From contig JBMORG010000029.1 in assembly GCA_049322355.1 (NCBI GenBank), forward strand, positions 310,001 to 374,000: a stretch of 64,000 nt of DNA. The letters are read 5' to 3'. Origin of the DNA: 0-14-0-80-60-11 sp049322355 (lineage in GTDB: Bacteria; Desulfobacterota; Desulfobaccia; Desulfobaccales; 0-14-0-80-60-11). The position numbers were made by a program, and so were the translations under genes. The first letter of the stretch is position 1, and each line of letters begins with the position of its first letter. The notes under the pieces are model-generated. The model had not been told where the DNA came from. It saw only the letters and a program-made list of their open reading frames with translations, and did not search any database. Shown piece after piece: positions 56,812 to 64,000 of this stretch.

Positions 56812-57984
56812 CTACATGACTGGTTCATAATCCATCTCAGGGAGGTTCGGAAAATATTTGCGCACCAAAGCGTTATCTTTAGGGACACAAGTAATATGAA
56901 CTTTGTCAGCATCAAAATCACCATGAATTTGCTTATCTGGAGTTATAATCGAATACGTAGGGGGTTCCTGTCCCAAAAGGGCTAAAAGGAAGTTTTTTGG
57001 CGATTTTGGCTCTACCCTGCCCTTAAGGAATTCTCCTTTGTTGAGAGTCTTAACTGGCGCCCGCCCTTGATTTAATGTATCCGCTAGCGCTTTAATTGGT
57101 TTTTCCTGTGTAATCTCAACACCGTCTTCCAAAGCGGTAATCTGATGTTCATAAAGTAAATCGAACTCGATGGCCCCGGGAATCCAATCAGCATCTTGGA
57201 TTCTAAGAGCAACGTCGACAAATGTTTTTAGCGAGAATTCCGCCGCATCTCTTGTCCAGTTCCCTGGGTGTCCAAAGCTTTTTTGATCCCACTTAATTAC
57301 GAGATTGTAGTCACGATCATATGCGAGTGAGGGAAGAAATTCTTGAAGGGCTAGATAATCATTGGCATGAACACCAAAGGCCGCAAGTTTTATTGCATCT
57401 TCTGCTCGGGCCTTGCCCACACCGAGATTTCGAAGAGCTTGGTTGCTTCTGAAAAGGGCTTCACAGGCATAAGCTAAGTGCTCCAGAGTTTCTTTATATT
57501 GTTCTACACGGAAAGAATCCATAGCATCGCCGTACATCTCTTTGACTTTTTCATCTCTGATAAGAGCGGACTCGTCTAACTCATCAAGTGAAAGCCCAAG
57601 GTATGTTTGGCACCAATCAGACACATATTCATATGTCAGTTCCCCGACTCGGTACCACTGCTGAGGGTCCGGGAAAACACCTTCATGCTTGATTGCTTTT
57701 CTCACAGTATTAAGCTGTGAAAAATAATCACGGTGAGGAACAGATGTATTTTGGGTTTTCTTAATTTCTGAAAGAATATCCATTAGATAACTTTTTTGAG
57801 GACCCGGCAAACAATTTAGATGCCGAGCTACTGCTGCGGCCGCTAGTTCAGCAGCATCATGGGCAGAAAGAATAACTTTAGCCAAAGAAACGCGGTCAGG
57901 ACGAGCAGTAGGAACGAATCTAATCTTTTCTAGTAGACCTTTTGCAACTAAGAGTCGGTCAACAACATCTTGAGGTAAATGCAT
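56812..57984 (-). CDS. Unknown protein of 390 residues
   Basis: Good ribosome site (GGAAGGG) before ATG 57984. N-terminal half helical (DAAELAAAAVARHLNCLPGP; YFSQLNTVRKAIKHEGVFP), resembling HEPN-type helical domains in defence or uncharacterised proteins; the C-terminal half is mixed. No catalytic motif was recognised. The gene is AT-richer than its neighbours and lies beside a toxin-antitoxin pair, so it may be acquired. Function unknown. Confidence 0.7.
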   Translation of the reverse strand: MHLPQDVVDRLLVAKGLLEKIRFVPTARPDRVSLAKVILSAHDAAELAAAAVARHLNCLPGPQKSYLMDILSEIKKTQNTSVPHRDYFSQLNTVRKAIKHEGVFPDPQQWYRVGELTYEYVSDWCQTYLGLSLDELDESALIRDEKVKEMYGDAMDSFRVEQYKETLEHLAYACEALFRSNQALRNLGVGKARAEDAIKLAAFGVHANDYLALQEFLPSLAYDRDYNLVIKWDQKSFGHPGNWTRDAAEFSLKTFVDVALRIQDADWIPGAIEFDLLYEHQITALEDGVEITQEKPIKALADTLNQGRAPVKTLNKGEFLKGRVEPKSPKNFLLALLGQEPPTYSIITPDKQIHGDFDADKVHITCVPKDNALVRKYFPNLPEMDYEPVM

Positions 57985-58266
57985 TTTCTTTCCCTTCCAT
58001 TGTTAATATCCCCGCAAATAGGGAGAGATTGTCAAGGGGAAACGAAAATATTTTCCGCTGAGACTGAAAGATTAATGTTGAGGTAAGCAGTTTCCCCGAG
58101 AATTACATTAGACCATTCTTCCTTAATTATGTGGGGGCTTGCAGATGAGCCAGAGTTCGGCAGTGATCTCTTGATGATAGTTGATTTAAACATAGCTTGC
58201 CAACAAAGGAAAGCATCTTTCAAATCTTATGATATCATTGAAATATGTCTATCATGACAGGAATGA

Positions 58267-59556
58267 CTACACCTTCTTCTCCCACCGCAGCAAATCCGTC
58301 ACCTGGGCCAGGGTGCGGCCTTCTTTGATCTCCTCCCGGATGCGGTTTTCTTTTTCCAGGACGTCCATGGCCCGGTTGGCGTATTCCACCGCGATTTTTT
58401 GGGGCAGGACGGTTACGCCGTCATCGTCGCCCAGGAGCCAGTCGCCGGATTCAATCTTCTGGTTACCGATGCGGATGGGCACGCCGATCTCGCCGAAGCC
58501 CTTGGGCTCCCCGGCGTTGGGCATCACCAGGCGGGAGAAGGCGGGAAAGCCCAGCTTGACGATGTCGCCGGAATCCCGGATAGCCCCGTCGATGACCACG
58601 CCGTTTAAGCCCCGCTGGATGGCCGAATGGGTGGCCAGCTCCCCCCAGATGGCCGGACCCACGCCCCCGGCGTCGATGACCAGGACGTCCCCCGGCTGGG
58701 CCAGGTCGATGGCCTCCACCGGCTTGGCCCAATCGCCGGGATAGGTGCGCACCGTCAAGGCCCGGCCCGCCAGACGCATCCCTGGCGCCAGGGGCCGCAG
58801 GCCCTCCAGTACCCCGCCCCGGTGCAGGGCGTCGGAAAGGTTGGCCGCGGACACCATGGACAGCACCCGGTGAATCTCTTCCTCGCCGCCCCGCTTGAAC
58901 AGGGTGGTAGGAATGACCGCGCCTTCATCCAGGGCCTTTCGAATCTCCTGGGTGGCCACTGCGGGGTCCAAAGCCTTGGTGATGGCCCCCCCCACGATGA
59001 CGTAAGCGGCCCCGTGGGCCACGGCCGCGGCTGCGGTTTCGGAGTTGATGCCCCCGGCCACCCCCACGGGCACGCGCACCGCCTGACTGACTTCATAGAG
59101 GATGGCAAAGGGGTCCCGGCCCCGCATCTGTTCGTCGATGGCCACGTGCACCGAAATATAATCGGCCCCCAGGGCCTCCACCTGCCGGGCCCGGGCCACG
59201 GGATCGGCCACTGCGATCAAGTCCACCGCAATCTTGGCCCCATAGTTCTTACCGGCCTGGATGCACTCCTCGATGGTGGCGTCGGTGGCCGTGCCCAGGA
59301 CGTCGATGATCTGGGCCCCGGCCTTGGCCGCGGACTCCACTTCGATGCGGCCCGCGTCCATGATCTTCATGTCGGCTACAATGGTTTTGGCGGGAAAAAG
59401 CCGTTTCAATTCCCGCACCGCATCCAGACCCTCGCTCTTAATGAGAGGGGTGCCGGCTTCCACCCAGTCCACCCCTGCGGGCACGGCCAACTCGGCCACG
59501 CGCACGGCCCGGTGCAAATCCACGAAGTCCAATGCGAGCTGCAATATGGGAGGCAT
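58267..59556 (-). CDS. 3-hexulose-6-phosphate synthase/RraA-like fusion
   Basis: 429 residues; AGGAAC precedes the ATG. Residues 1-210 are HPS (QLALDFVDLHRAVRVAE, TIVADMKIMDAGRIEVESAAKAGA, IGVAGGINSE-like GVAGGINSETAAAAV): ribulose-5-phosphate + formaldehyde to hexulose-6-phosphate, or the reverse. Residues about 225-429 are an RraA-type domain (GDVLVIDAGGVGPAIWGELA, GVVIDGAIRDSGDI), which in other proteins is an aldolase or RNase E regulator. Such fusions are known, chiefly in archaea. With the PHI gene upstream it forms a ribulose-monophosphate module, possibly run in reverse to make pentose phosphates. Confidence 0.9.
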   Translation of the reverse strand: MPPILQLALDFVDLHRAVRVAELAVPAGVDWVEAGTPLIKSEGLDAVRELKRLFPAKTIVADMKIMDAGRIEVESAAKAGAQIIDVLGTATDATIEECIQAGKNYGAKIAVDLIAVADPVARARQVEALGADYISVHVAIDEQMRGRDPFAILYEVSQAVRVPVGVAGGINSETAAAAVAHGAAYVIVGGAITKALDPAVATQEIRKALDEGAVIPTTLFKRGGEEEIHRVLSMVSAANLSDALHRGGVLEGLRPLAPGMRLAGRALTVRTYPGDWAKPVEAIDLAQPGDVLVIDAGGVGPAIWGELATHSAIQRGLNGVVIDGAIRDSGDIVKLGFPAFSRLVMPNAGEPKGFGEIGVPIRIGNQKIESGDWLLGDDDGVTVLPQKIAVEYANRAMDVLEKENRIREEIKEGRTLAQVTDLLRWEKKV

Positions 59557-59578
59557 GATTGTTGTTCCTTATAGAGCC

Positions 59579-59603
59579 AGGGATTAGGGGTTAGAGATTA
59601 GGG
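59579..59603. repeat. Left 25-bp inverted repeat of the four-helix gene unit
   Basis: A 25-bp copy of the AGGGATTAGGGGTTAG family. It is identical, in inverted orientation, to 60010-60034. Its minus strand gives the stop codon of the gene between them. Confidence 0.85.
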
Positions 59604-59984
59604 GTTAGATATTGGGGTCGATTTTTTCAGTGAGGATAGAAGTCCGTTTACAATGCGCCCTACCTCCCACAAGCGGTCAAGCATCTGATTTTTCGCCGTT
59701 TCGTTAATATATGCGAGTTGGTGGGCTATGAGGAGTTGGGTTTCCAATTCTGCCAGAGAACCACGGGCATTGCTAAGAAAATATTGAAATTCTTTCTTCG
59801 ACGTTCGGGCATTTCCTTCGGCAATATTGCTGGGGACAGATACTGCAGAGCGCCTGATTTGGCTGGTCAGTCCAAAGATTTCTTCTTTGGGAAACCCTTG
59901 GCTGGCGCGATAAACTTCTGCAACAAGGGCCATGGATTTCTGCCAGGCCACTAAATCTTTAAAAGAGCGCACTTCGTGCCCCAT
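59598..59984 (-). CDS. Four-helix-bundle protein (23S rRNA IVP/S23 family)
   Basis: 128 residues. Typical motifs: FKDLVAWQKSMALVAEVYR, FPKEEIFGLTSQIRRSAVSV, PSNIAEGNARTSKKEF, LSNARGSLAELETQLLIA. The family is found in intervening sequences of 23S rRNA and as free genes; its function is unsettled. The C-terminus ISNP and its stop are encoded by the left inverted repeat. The gene interrupts the HPS-PHI pair and looks like a mobile unit. Confidence 0.92.
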   Translation of the reverse strand: MGHEVRSFKDLVAWQKSMALVAEVYRASQGFPKEEIFGLTSQIRRSAVSVPSNIAEGNARTSKKEFQYFLSNARGSLAELETQLLIAHQLAYINETAKNQMLDRLWEVGRIVNGLLSSLKKSTPISNP

Positions 59985-60009
59985 TTTGGCTGAACCTCAA
60001 CCTCCTGGT

Positions 60010-60034
60010 CCCTAATCTCTAACCCCTAATCCCT
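60010..60034. repeat. Right 25-bp inverted repeat of the four-helix gene unit
   Basis: Perfect inverted copy of 59579-59603. It starts 5 nt after the stop codon of the PHI gene when read on the minus strand. Confidence 0.85.
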
Positions 60035-60039
60035 GCTTC

Positions 60040-60657
60040 CTACTCCAAATCCGCGTGGCGATCCAGGACTTCGCCCCGGTTGCGACCCAGGCGGCGCTGG
60101 TAGAGGATGAGCACCACTGCTTCCAGGAACAGGAAGGTGGCCTGTTCGAAGAGGCTGCCCGGGCACTGGACCGAAGTGGCTTCCCGGTGCAGGGTCAGCT
60201 TGGTGGTTCCGGGGATGGTAATGGTGACCTGGGCTTCTTTGCCGATAGTGGATTCCGCATGGGTGGTCAGGGCCAGGGTACGGGCGCCCACCTCGTTGGC
60301 CCGGCGTTGCATCTCCCGGGGCTGGGCGGTCTCGCCGGAGCCGGACATGACAATGAGCAGATCACCGGGGCGGACCCGGGGGGTAATGGTTTCCCCCACG
60401 GAATAGACGGTGAATCCCAGGTGCATCAGCCGCATCAAAAAGCCCCGGAGGATAAATCCGGAGCGGCCGGCGGCGCACCCAAAAATCCTGGGGGCAGCTT
60501 CCAATTCTTCGATGAGGGTCTCGGCCATATCCGGGGTGAGCTGAGATAATACTCCTCCCAACTCCTCGTGCATATGGTCCAAAGCCTGGGTGAATTTCAA
60601 CCCTTGGGCGGGTTCAGGGGCAGTCGCGGCCCCCTTGGTCTGCGGCAGGCAATCCAT
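60040..60657 (-). CDS. 6-phospho-3-hexuloisomerase
   Basis: 205 residues after TTAAGGAGGGAAAAGG. A SIS-domain protein: RIFGCAAGRSGFILRGFLMRLMHLGF, VMSGSGETAQPREMQRRANEVGA, then the TTHAESTIGKEA block and the C-terminal FLEAVVLIL. Converts hexulose-6-phosphate to fructose-6-phosphate. Forms the ribulose-monophosphate module with the HPS fusion downstream. Confidence 0.93.
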   Translation of the reverse strand: MDCLPQTKGAATAPEPAQGLKFTQALDHMHEELGGVLSQLTPDMAETLIEELEAAPRIFGCAAGRSGFILRGFLMRLMHLGFTVYSVGETITPRVRPGDLLIVMSGSGETAQPREMQRRANEVGARTLALTTHAESTIGKEAQVTITIPGTTKLTLHREATSVQCPGSLFEQATFLFLEAVVLILYQRRLGRNRGEVLDRHADLE

Positions 60658-60841
60658 CCTTTTCCCTCCTTAAGTCTCGGTCCAAATCCTTGGATCCAAG
60701 CTCCCCATCTCATGGGAGGAGTCCTAATGGAAATTTAACACAACCCAAGAATTATTACCAGAATTGTTGCGAATTAGGCCGGTCGACAGAAATTTTTTTC
60801 GCCTCAGTTAGGACCGGCAAAAAGCGGGGCACAACAAATGA

Positions 60842-60867
60842 GAGAGGCGGTCCACAGACCGCCTCTC
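60842..60867. terminator. Strong hairpin downstream of cytochrome gene
   Basis: A perfect 11-bp stem GAGAGGCGGTC/GACCGCCTCTC with loop CACA, 65 nt after the cytochrome stop. Only a weak T-rich flank follows on the minus strand, so it may slow decay rather than terminate transcription. Confidence 0.5.
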
Positions 60868-60931
60868 GTATCAAGCTGACCAATTCGCCGGAAAACAAGG
60901 GCCGCTTGCCTCTCGGGCCCAAGTCTCCGGG

Positions 60932-63490
60932 TTAGGGTTCTTTGGGCTTATCCGGCTCTGCGACCGGTTTTTCTTCGGTGCTGATCTCTTTGTACCATTC
61001 CGAGTGGTGCTTCTTGGCCCACAAGCGGCTCACCTTTCCGTCCACCATGGCGCTCCAGGTGCCAGGGTTGGCGATGGTGCCCAGGTAGGCGTGGGCGATG
61101 ATACTGGCCACAAAGATGATGGCGAAAAAGCCGTGGACCGTGGACAGGAAGCAGTTCAGGGTTAGCGGCAAGCTGGTCTTAAAGATGAGCAGGATGCCGG
61201 TCGCCCCCATGATGAGGGATAGGACCACCGTGAGCCAGAAGAAGATTTTCTGGCCGGCGTTTAGCCGTCCCGCCGGGACCTCCACCTCTTTGCCCCCGAT
61301 GTAGCCTCCGTGTTTTTTCAGCCATTCCCGGTCATAGGCCACAAATTTGGCGTCTTTATACCACAGGCCGAGGCTGACGATGGACGCCGCCACAAAGATG
61401 AGGCCCGCCCCCCAATGGAAGATGACCGCGGAATATTGGGAACCGAAGAACATCCGCAGCATACTTACATTATTATAGAAGAATATGTATCCAGTAAAGG
61501 TCAGGAGCAGGAAGGTAACCAGGCGAACCAGGTGGGTCCAACGCTCCGCCAGGCTGAACCGCTGGATTTCCCCGGGGGCGGCGTAGAAATCCGCCACCTT
61601 GGGGCCCTGCCCGGTGTAATGCAGCACCAGGACGAAGACCAGGAGCAAAATGGCCCAACTAACATATGGGGTGAGATAGAGCTGGTGAATCTGGTTGAAG
61701 GTGAAGGCCCAGGGTGCGCAGCCGAAGAGCCGGCCCGAACTGACGGTCACCGGTTTGCCGGTGGGGCCGAACATATCGGTGACAATCTGGCCCTTGAACA
61801 TGTGGGCCGTGTCCGAATGGCAGTCGCCGCAGCCGCCCGCTCCCAAGGCCAGGCTCGCGGGGGCCACGTTGTGGTTGATATTGAAGCCCTCAATATGACC
61901 GGCCCAAGTGGTGTCCTGGCTGCTTATGACCTCGCCCTTGTCATTCAGGGAGTACATCATGCCGCCTTTATGGTAGTACGGCTTGATCTGCTGGAAGCGC
62001 TGGTTTCCCTTCAGCGTCTCGGAAAACGCGGCCAAGGCGATCTTGATCTGCTCTGGGGTGTGCACCTCGGGCTTGGCGGGGTTTTTGGGCTTGAGCTGGT
62101 CTTTGGCCTTGTCGTAGCCTTTTTTCAGCTCCCGGGCGAACAAGGGATAATTAATGCCGTCCTTATCCTGGTTGGTGAAGAATACTGAATTGAAACGGTT
62201 AACCGGCCAAAGTTTGCCGTGTTCGTCCCGCTGGAAGGCCGGCTGCCAGGTGAATTCATCCCCGATCTTTTTGGCCCCCAGCTTGGGGTAATTCACCATT
62301 TGACCAGTGGTGACGTCAAAGCCCTCGAAGCCCGCCCGGTGGAGGGCCGGAATGTGGCAGACCTCGCAGGACAGCTTGTCCAAGTGGTTGGGCCGGATGG
62401 ACAGATGCTGGGGCCGGGTGGCGCCCATGTAGCCCGATTCATGGCATTCCTTGCAGGTCTTGATGGTGTTGTCCAGGTTGTCCGCCACCGTGGAGACGAA
62501 CTCATGCCCCTTGGCAAAGTTGTGCTCAATTTTGGTAACCTTGAGTTTTTTGTCTTCCACGGAATGGTGGCAGAGCGCGCAATTCATGCCCTGCAAGTTA
62601 TGGACGTCGGGGTTGATCCGGTCGTTCCAGGAGAAGCCCCGCTTCTTCACATCCGAGATGCCGTGGCAGAAGACACAGTTTTCGGCCGGCGGGGGATAGG
62701 ACAGGTCAATGACTATCTTGCCGTCCTCATTAAACATCCGCTTGTTGTAGGCCACTTTGGGCTGCTGGCCTTCTTTGACCGTGCCGGTCACCAGGCCGAT
62801 GCCCGACGCCGCCACCGCAGCCCACTTGAAGTTCAGGGACTGGAGTTGGATGTTGCGTTCTTTGAAATTGTAGCCCGGCAGGTGGCAAACGAAGCAATCG
62901 GCCTCCACCACGCCGGTCTTGTCCCACTTGCTCTGGTAGTAATCGCCGTCCAGAGATTGGGCCAGTTGGGGCTCCGCGGCCAGGCGCTTGTCGAAGCGCT
63001 TGCCGTCCCGGTCAAACTCCAGGCCGCCGCCCCCGGGGTGGCACCCACCGCACCCGGGAAACCCCGGATTTTTGGGATCGCCCGCAGCCACAAAGGCAAA
63101 GGTGGTGAGGTCGATTTCATCGGCGGTTTTGTTGTGCTTTTTCGCCAACTGGCGAAACGAGGGCGGTCAGAACTTGCCCATCATGCCGTCAGACAAGACC
63201 CAAGGCTTCTTTTTGGAGAAGTCGTCCTTGATGACGTTCCAGCCCTGCTGGAAGTGGTAGCCCTTGGTGATCTGATCGTAGTTGTGGCAGGCGCCGCAGG
63301 TCTGGCGGGTGCTGAAGGGCTGGTCGGCATTTTCTCCGGTGAGGGGATTGATGATCTTGCCGTCGTCGGTTTTAAGATGGAAGGGAATGCAGGTGCGGAT
63401 TTTGGCGCTGGCCAGCGAAGGCGTCAGCACCATGAGAACTCCTGCCAGGACCGCCGCCAGCAAGCCCCAGATACGATAACCTTTAGTCAT
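60932..63490 (-). CDS. Octaheme cytochrome c/cytochrome b561-like fusion with selenocysteine
   Basis: 852 residues when read through TGA at 63167-63169; start ATG 63490 with GAGG 9 nt before it. A signal peptide (IWGLLAAVLAGVLMVL...ASA) exports the N-terminal part. Eight CxxCH motifs are present: CGACH, CGGCH, CFVCH, CVFCH, CALCH, CKECH, CEVCH and CGDCH. Codon 108 is the TGA in MMGKF-U-PPSFRQL, between the first and second heme sites. The C-terminal 330 residues have about four membrane helices with histidines (cytochrome b561-like) and end in a cytoplasmic tail. It would carry electrons between the quinone pool and the periplasm. If TGA were a stop, the rest would have no signal peptide. Sec in multiheme cytochromes has, to my memory, been described; the role here is unknown. 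Confidence 0.88.
63140..63169 (-). promoter_or_regulatory. Cytochrome Sec codon and SECIS-like hairpin
   Basis: TGA (63169-63167) is followed after 9 nt by TTTCGCC (63157-63151), loop AGTT, and GGCGAAA (63146-63140): a perfect 7-bp stem, its loop beginning 16 nt after the TGA with G second. Confidence 0.88.
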
Positions 63491-63605
63491 AATAATCATC
63501 CTCGCTGATCACCCTCACCGCCTGTCCAGGCCGGAAAAAGTTAACACGTGTTTAAGATCCGAATTTTACGGATGCTGCCCTGGCTTGAGCCATCCCAAAA
63601 GTTTC

Positions 63606-63965
63606 TTAAAAGGTGAATACCTTATAGTCCGGGCTGGCCATCATGTCCACCAGCACCGGGCCGGGAGAGATTACCGAGCCGGCGATCAACTCGTCGGGGC
63701 CGATGAGCCGCTTGTCGGCGCAGGCCTTGCACACGTGAATAGGACTCTGTTTTTTGATGAGCTGGTCCAGAAAATCCTTCATGGCTTCCCCAGTGGAGGC
63801 CCGGATGCCTTCCGCCATCCCTACCTGGGCCCAGTGCACCGCTTCGTCGATGAGGAAGACCTCCACCTGGTGACCCTTATCCGCCGCAATGCCGGCGAAC
63901 TGAAGGGCCCGGGTGGCGCCCCCCGACTTTTCCAAACCCTTGGAGATTATGAAGAGCAGCTTCAT
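63606..63965 (-). CDS. DsrE-family protein
   Basis: 119 residues, complete, with AAGGAA before the ATG. The DsrE/F fold is recognised by LLFIISKGLEKSGGATRALQFA and GHQVEVFLIDEAVHWAQVG. A conserved-looking cysteine pair is in IHVCKACADKR, which may carry persulfide as in sulfur-relay relatives. It lies upstream of the cytochrome gene in the same direction, 116 nt apart. The gene is probably at the end of, or inside, a longer operon beyond the window. Confidence 0.85.
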   Translation of the reverse strand: MKLLFIISKGLEKSGGATRALQFAGIAADKGHQVEVFLIDEAVHWAQVGMAEGIRASTGEAMKDFLDQLIKKQSPIHVCKACADKRLIGPDELIAGSVISPGPVLVDMMASPDYKVFTF

Positions 63966-64000
63966 ATTGGTTTCCTTCTTAGTATGGCATTTTCATCGTT

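Noticed and set aside
58032..58223. 63-residue ORF on the minus strand
   Set aside because: No ribosome site, no family-like sequence; it probably reads through an AT-rich spacer.
60690..60935. 81-residue ORF on the plus strand between PHI and the cytochrome
   Set aside because: Low-complexity translation across a hairpin spacer, with no ribosome site or recognisable fold.
63167..63169. TGA in the cytochrome as a frameshift or true stop
   Set aside because: The frame is uninterrupted on both sides, the signal peptide is upstream only, and a perfect hairpin follows at SECIS distance.
61310..63508. Long plus-strand ORFs opposite the cytochrome gene
   Set aside because: Shadow frames of a GC-rich gene; the minus strand has eight heme motifs and real domains.

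Overview
The window looks like a chromosomal segment of an anaerobic, GC-rich Desulfobacterota (deltaproteobacterial) bacterium. The support is gene content: soluble heterodisulfide-reductase-like (HdrA) flavoproteins joined to NADH-dehydrogenase-like modules and a cytoplasmic Mvh/Vhu-type hydrogenase, an octaheme cytochrome c, an oxygen-independent cobalamin pathway, sigma-54 control, a PEP-CTERM protein, and heavy use of selenocysteine. The exact genus cannot be read from the sequence. No rRNA, tRNA, CRISPR array or complete insertion sequence was seen.

The main result is that five genes carry an in-frame TGA that is best read as selenocysteine (Sec, U), each followed at 16-23 nt by a hairpin loop of bacterial SECIS type. 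They are selD itself (68-1117), the hydrogenase large subunit MvhA (15787-17229), MvhD (19119-19544), an HdrA-NuoE fusion (25148-26038) and an octaheme cytochrome (60932-63490). Ordinary gene calling would truncate or split all five. Cysteine-containing paralogues of two of them lie in the same window (HdrA at 54174-55802, HdrA-MvhD at 13073-15547), so the TGA positions can be checked internally.

Layout. 1-1203: selD and its terminator. 1282-7848: a FecR-domain secreted protein, a small K+-channel-like protein, a KefB-type cation/proton antiporter and an amphi-Trp-like protein. 8029-15547 (+): a PAS-containing sigma-54 activator, then a -24/-12 promoter and a four-gene operon of NuoE, NuoF and HoxU/NuoG-N-like subunits with an HdrA-MvhD fusion. 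15787-26038 (-): a second, selenocysteine-rich operon, with HdrA-NuoE fusion, NuoF, NuoG-HdrA fusion, MvhD, an ICMT-like methyltransferase, a small unknown protein, MvhG and MvhA. One HdrA is divided between two polypeptides here. I infer a cytoplasmic [NiFeSe] hydrogenase that exchanges electrons between H2, NAD(H) and a low-potential carrier by flavin-based bifurcation or confurcation. 26412-30544: glycogen branching enzyme with a structured 5' region, a PEP-CTERM protein, a Nudix hydrolase. 30558-37145 (-): a 2195-residue multi-PAS histidine kinase.

37423-54102 (-): a cobalamin riboswitch followed by B12-type ABC transporter genes and most of the anaerobic corrin pathway (cbiA, cbiC, cbiL, a Gate-domain membrane protein, cbiD, cbiET, cbiF, cbiG, cbiH, cbiP, cobD, cbiB), many with ATGA or TTGA overlaps. 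Upstream lies a free-standing HdrA. 55877-57984: a PIN/Phd-type toxin-antitoxin pair and an unknown AT-richer gene. 58267-60657: ribulose-monophosphate genes (HPS-RraA fusion and PHI) separated by a four-helix-bundle gene bounded by perfect 25-bp inverted repeats. 60932-63965: the Sec-containing octaheme cytochrome and a DsrE-like protein.

Short degenerate repeat families (CTGACCGCTGATAG-like, AGGGGTTAGGGATTAG-like, CAGTAGTCAGTGGTCAG-like, and palindromic REP elements) occupy many gene borders. At several genes they supply the last codons and the stop codon.
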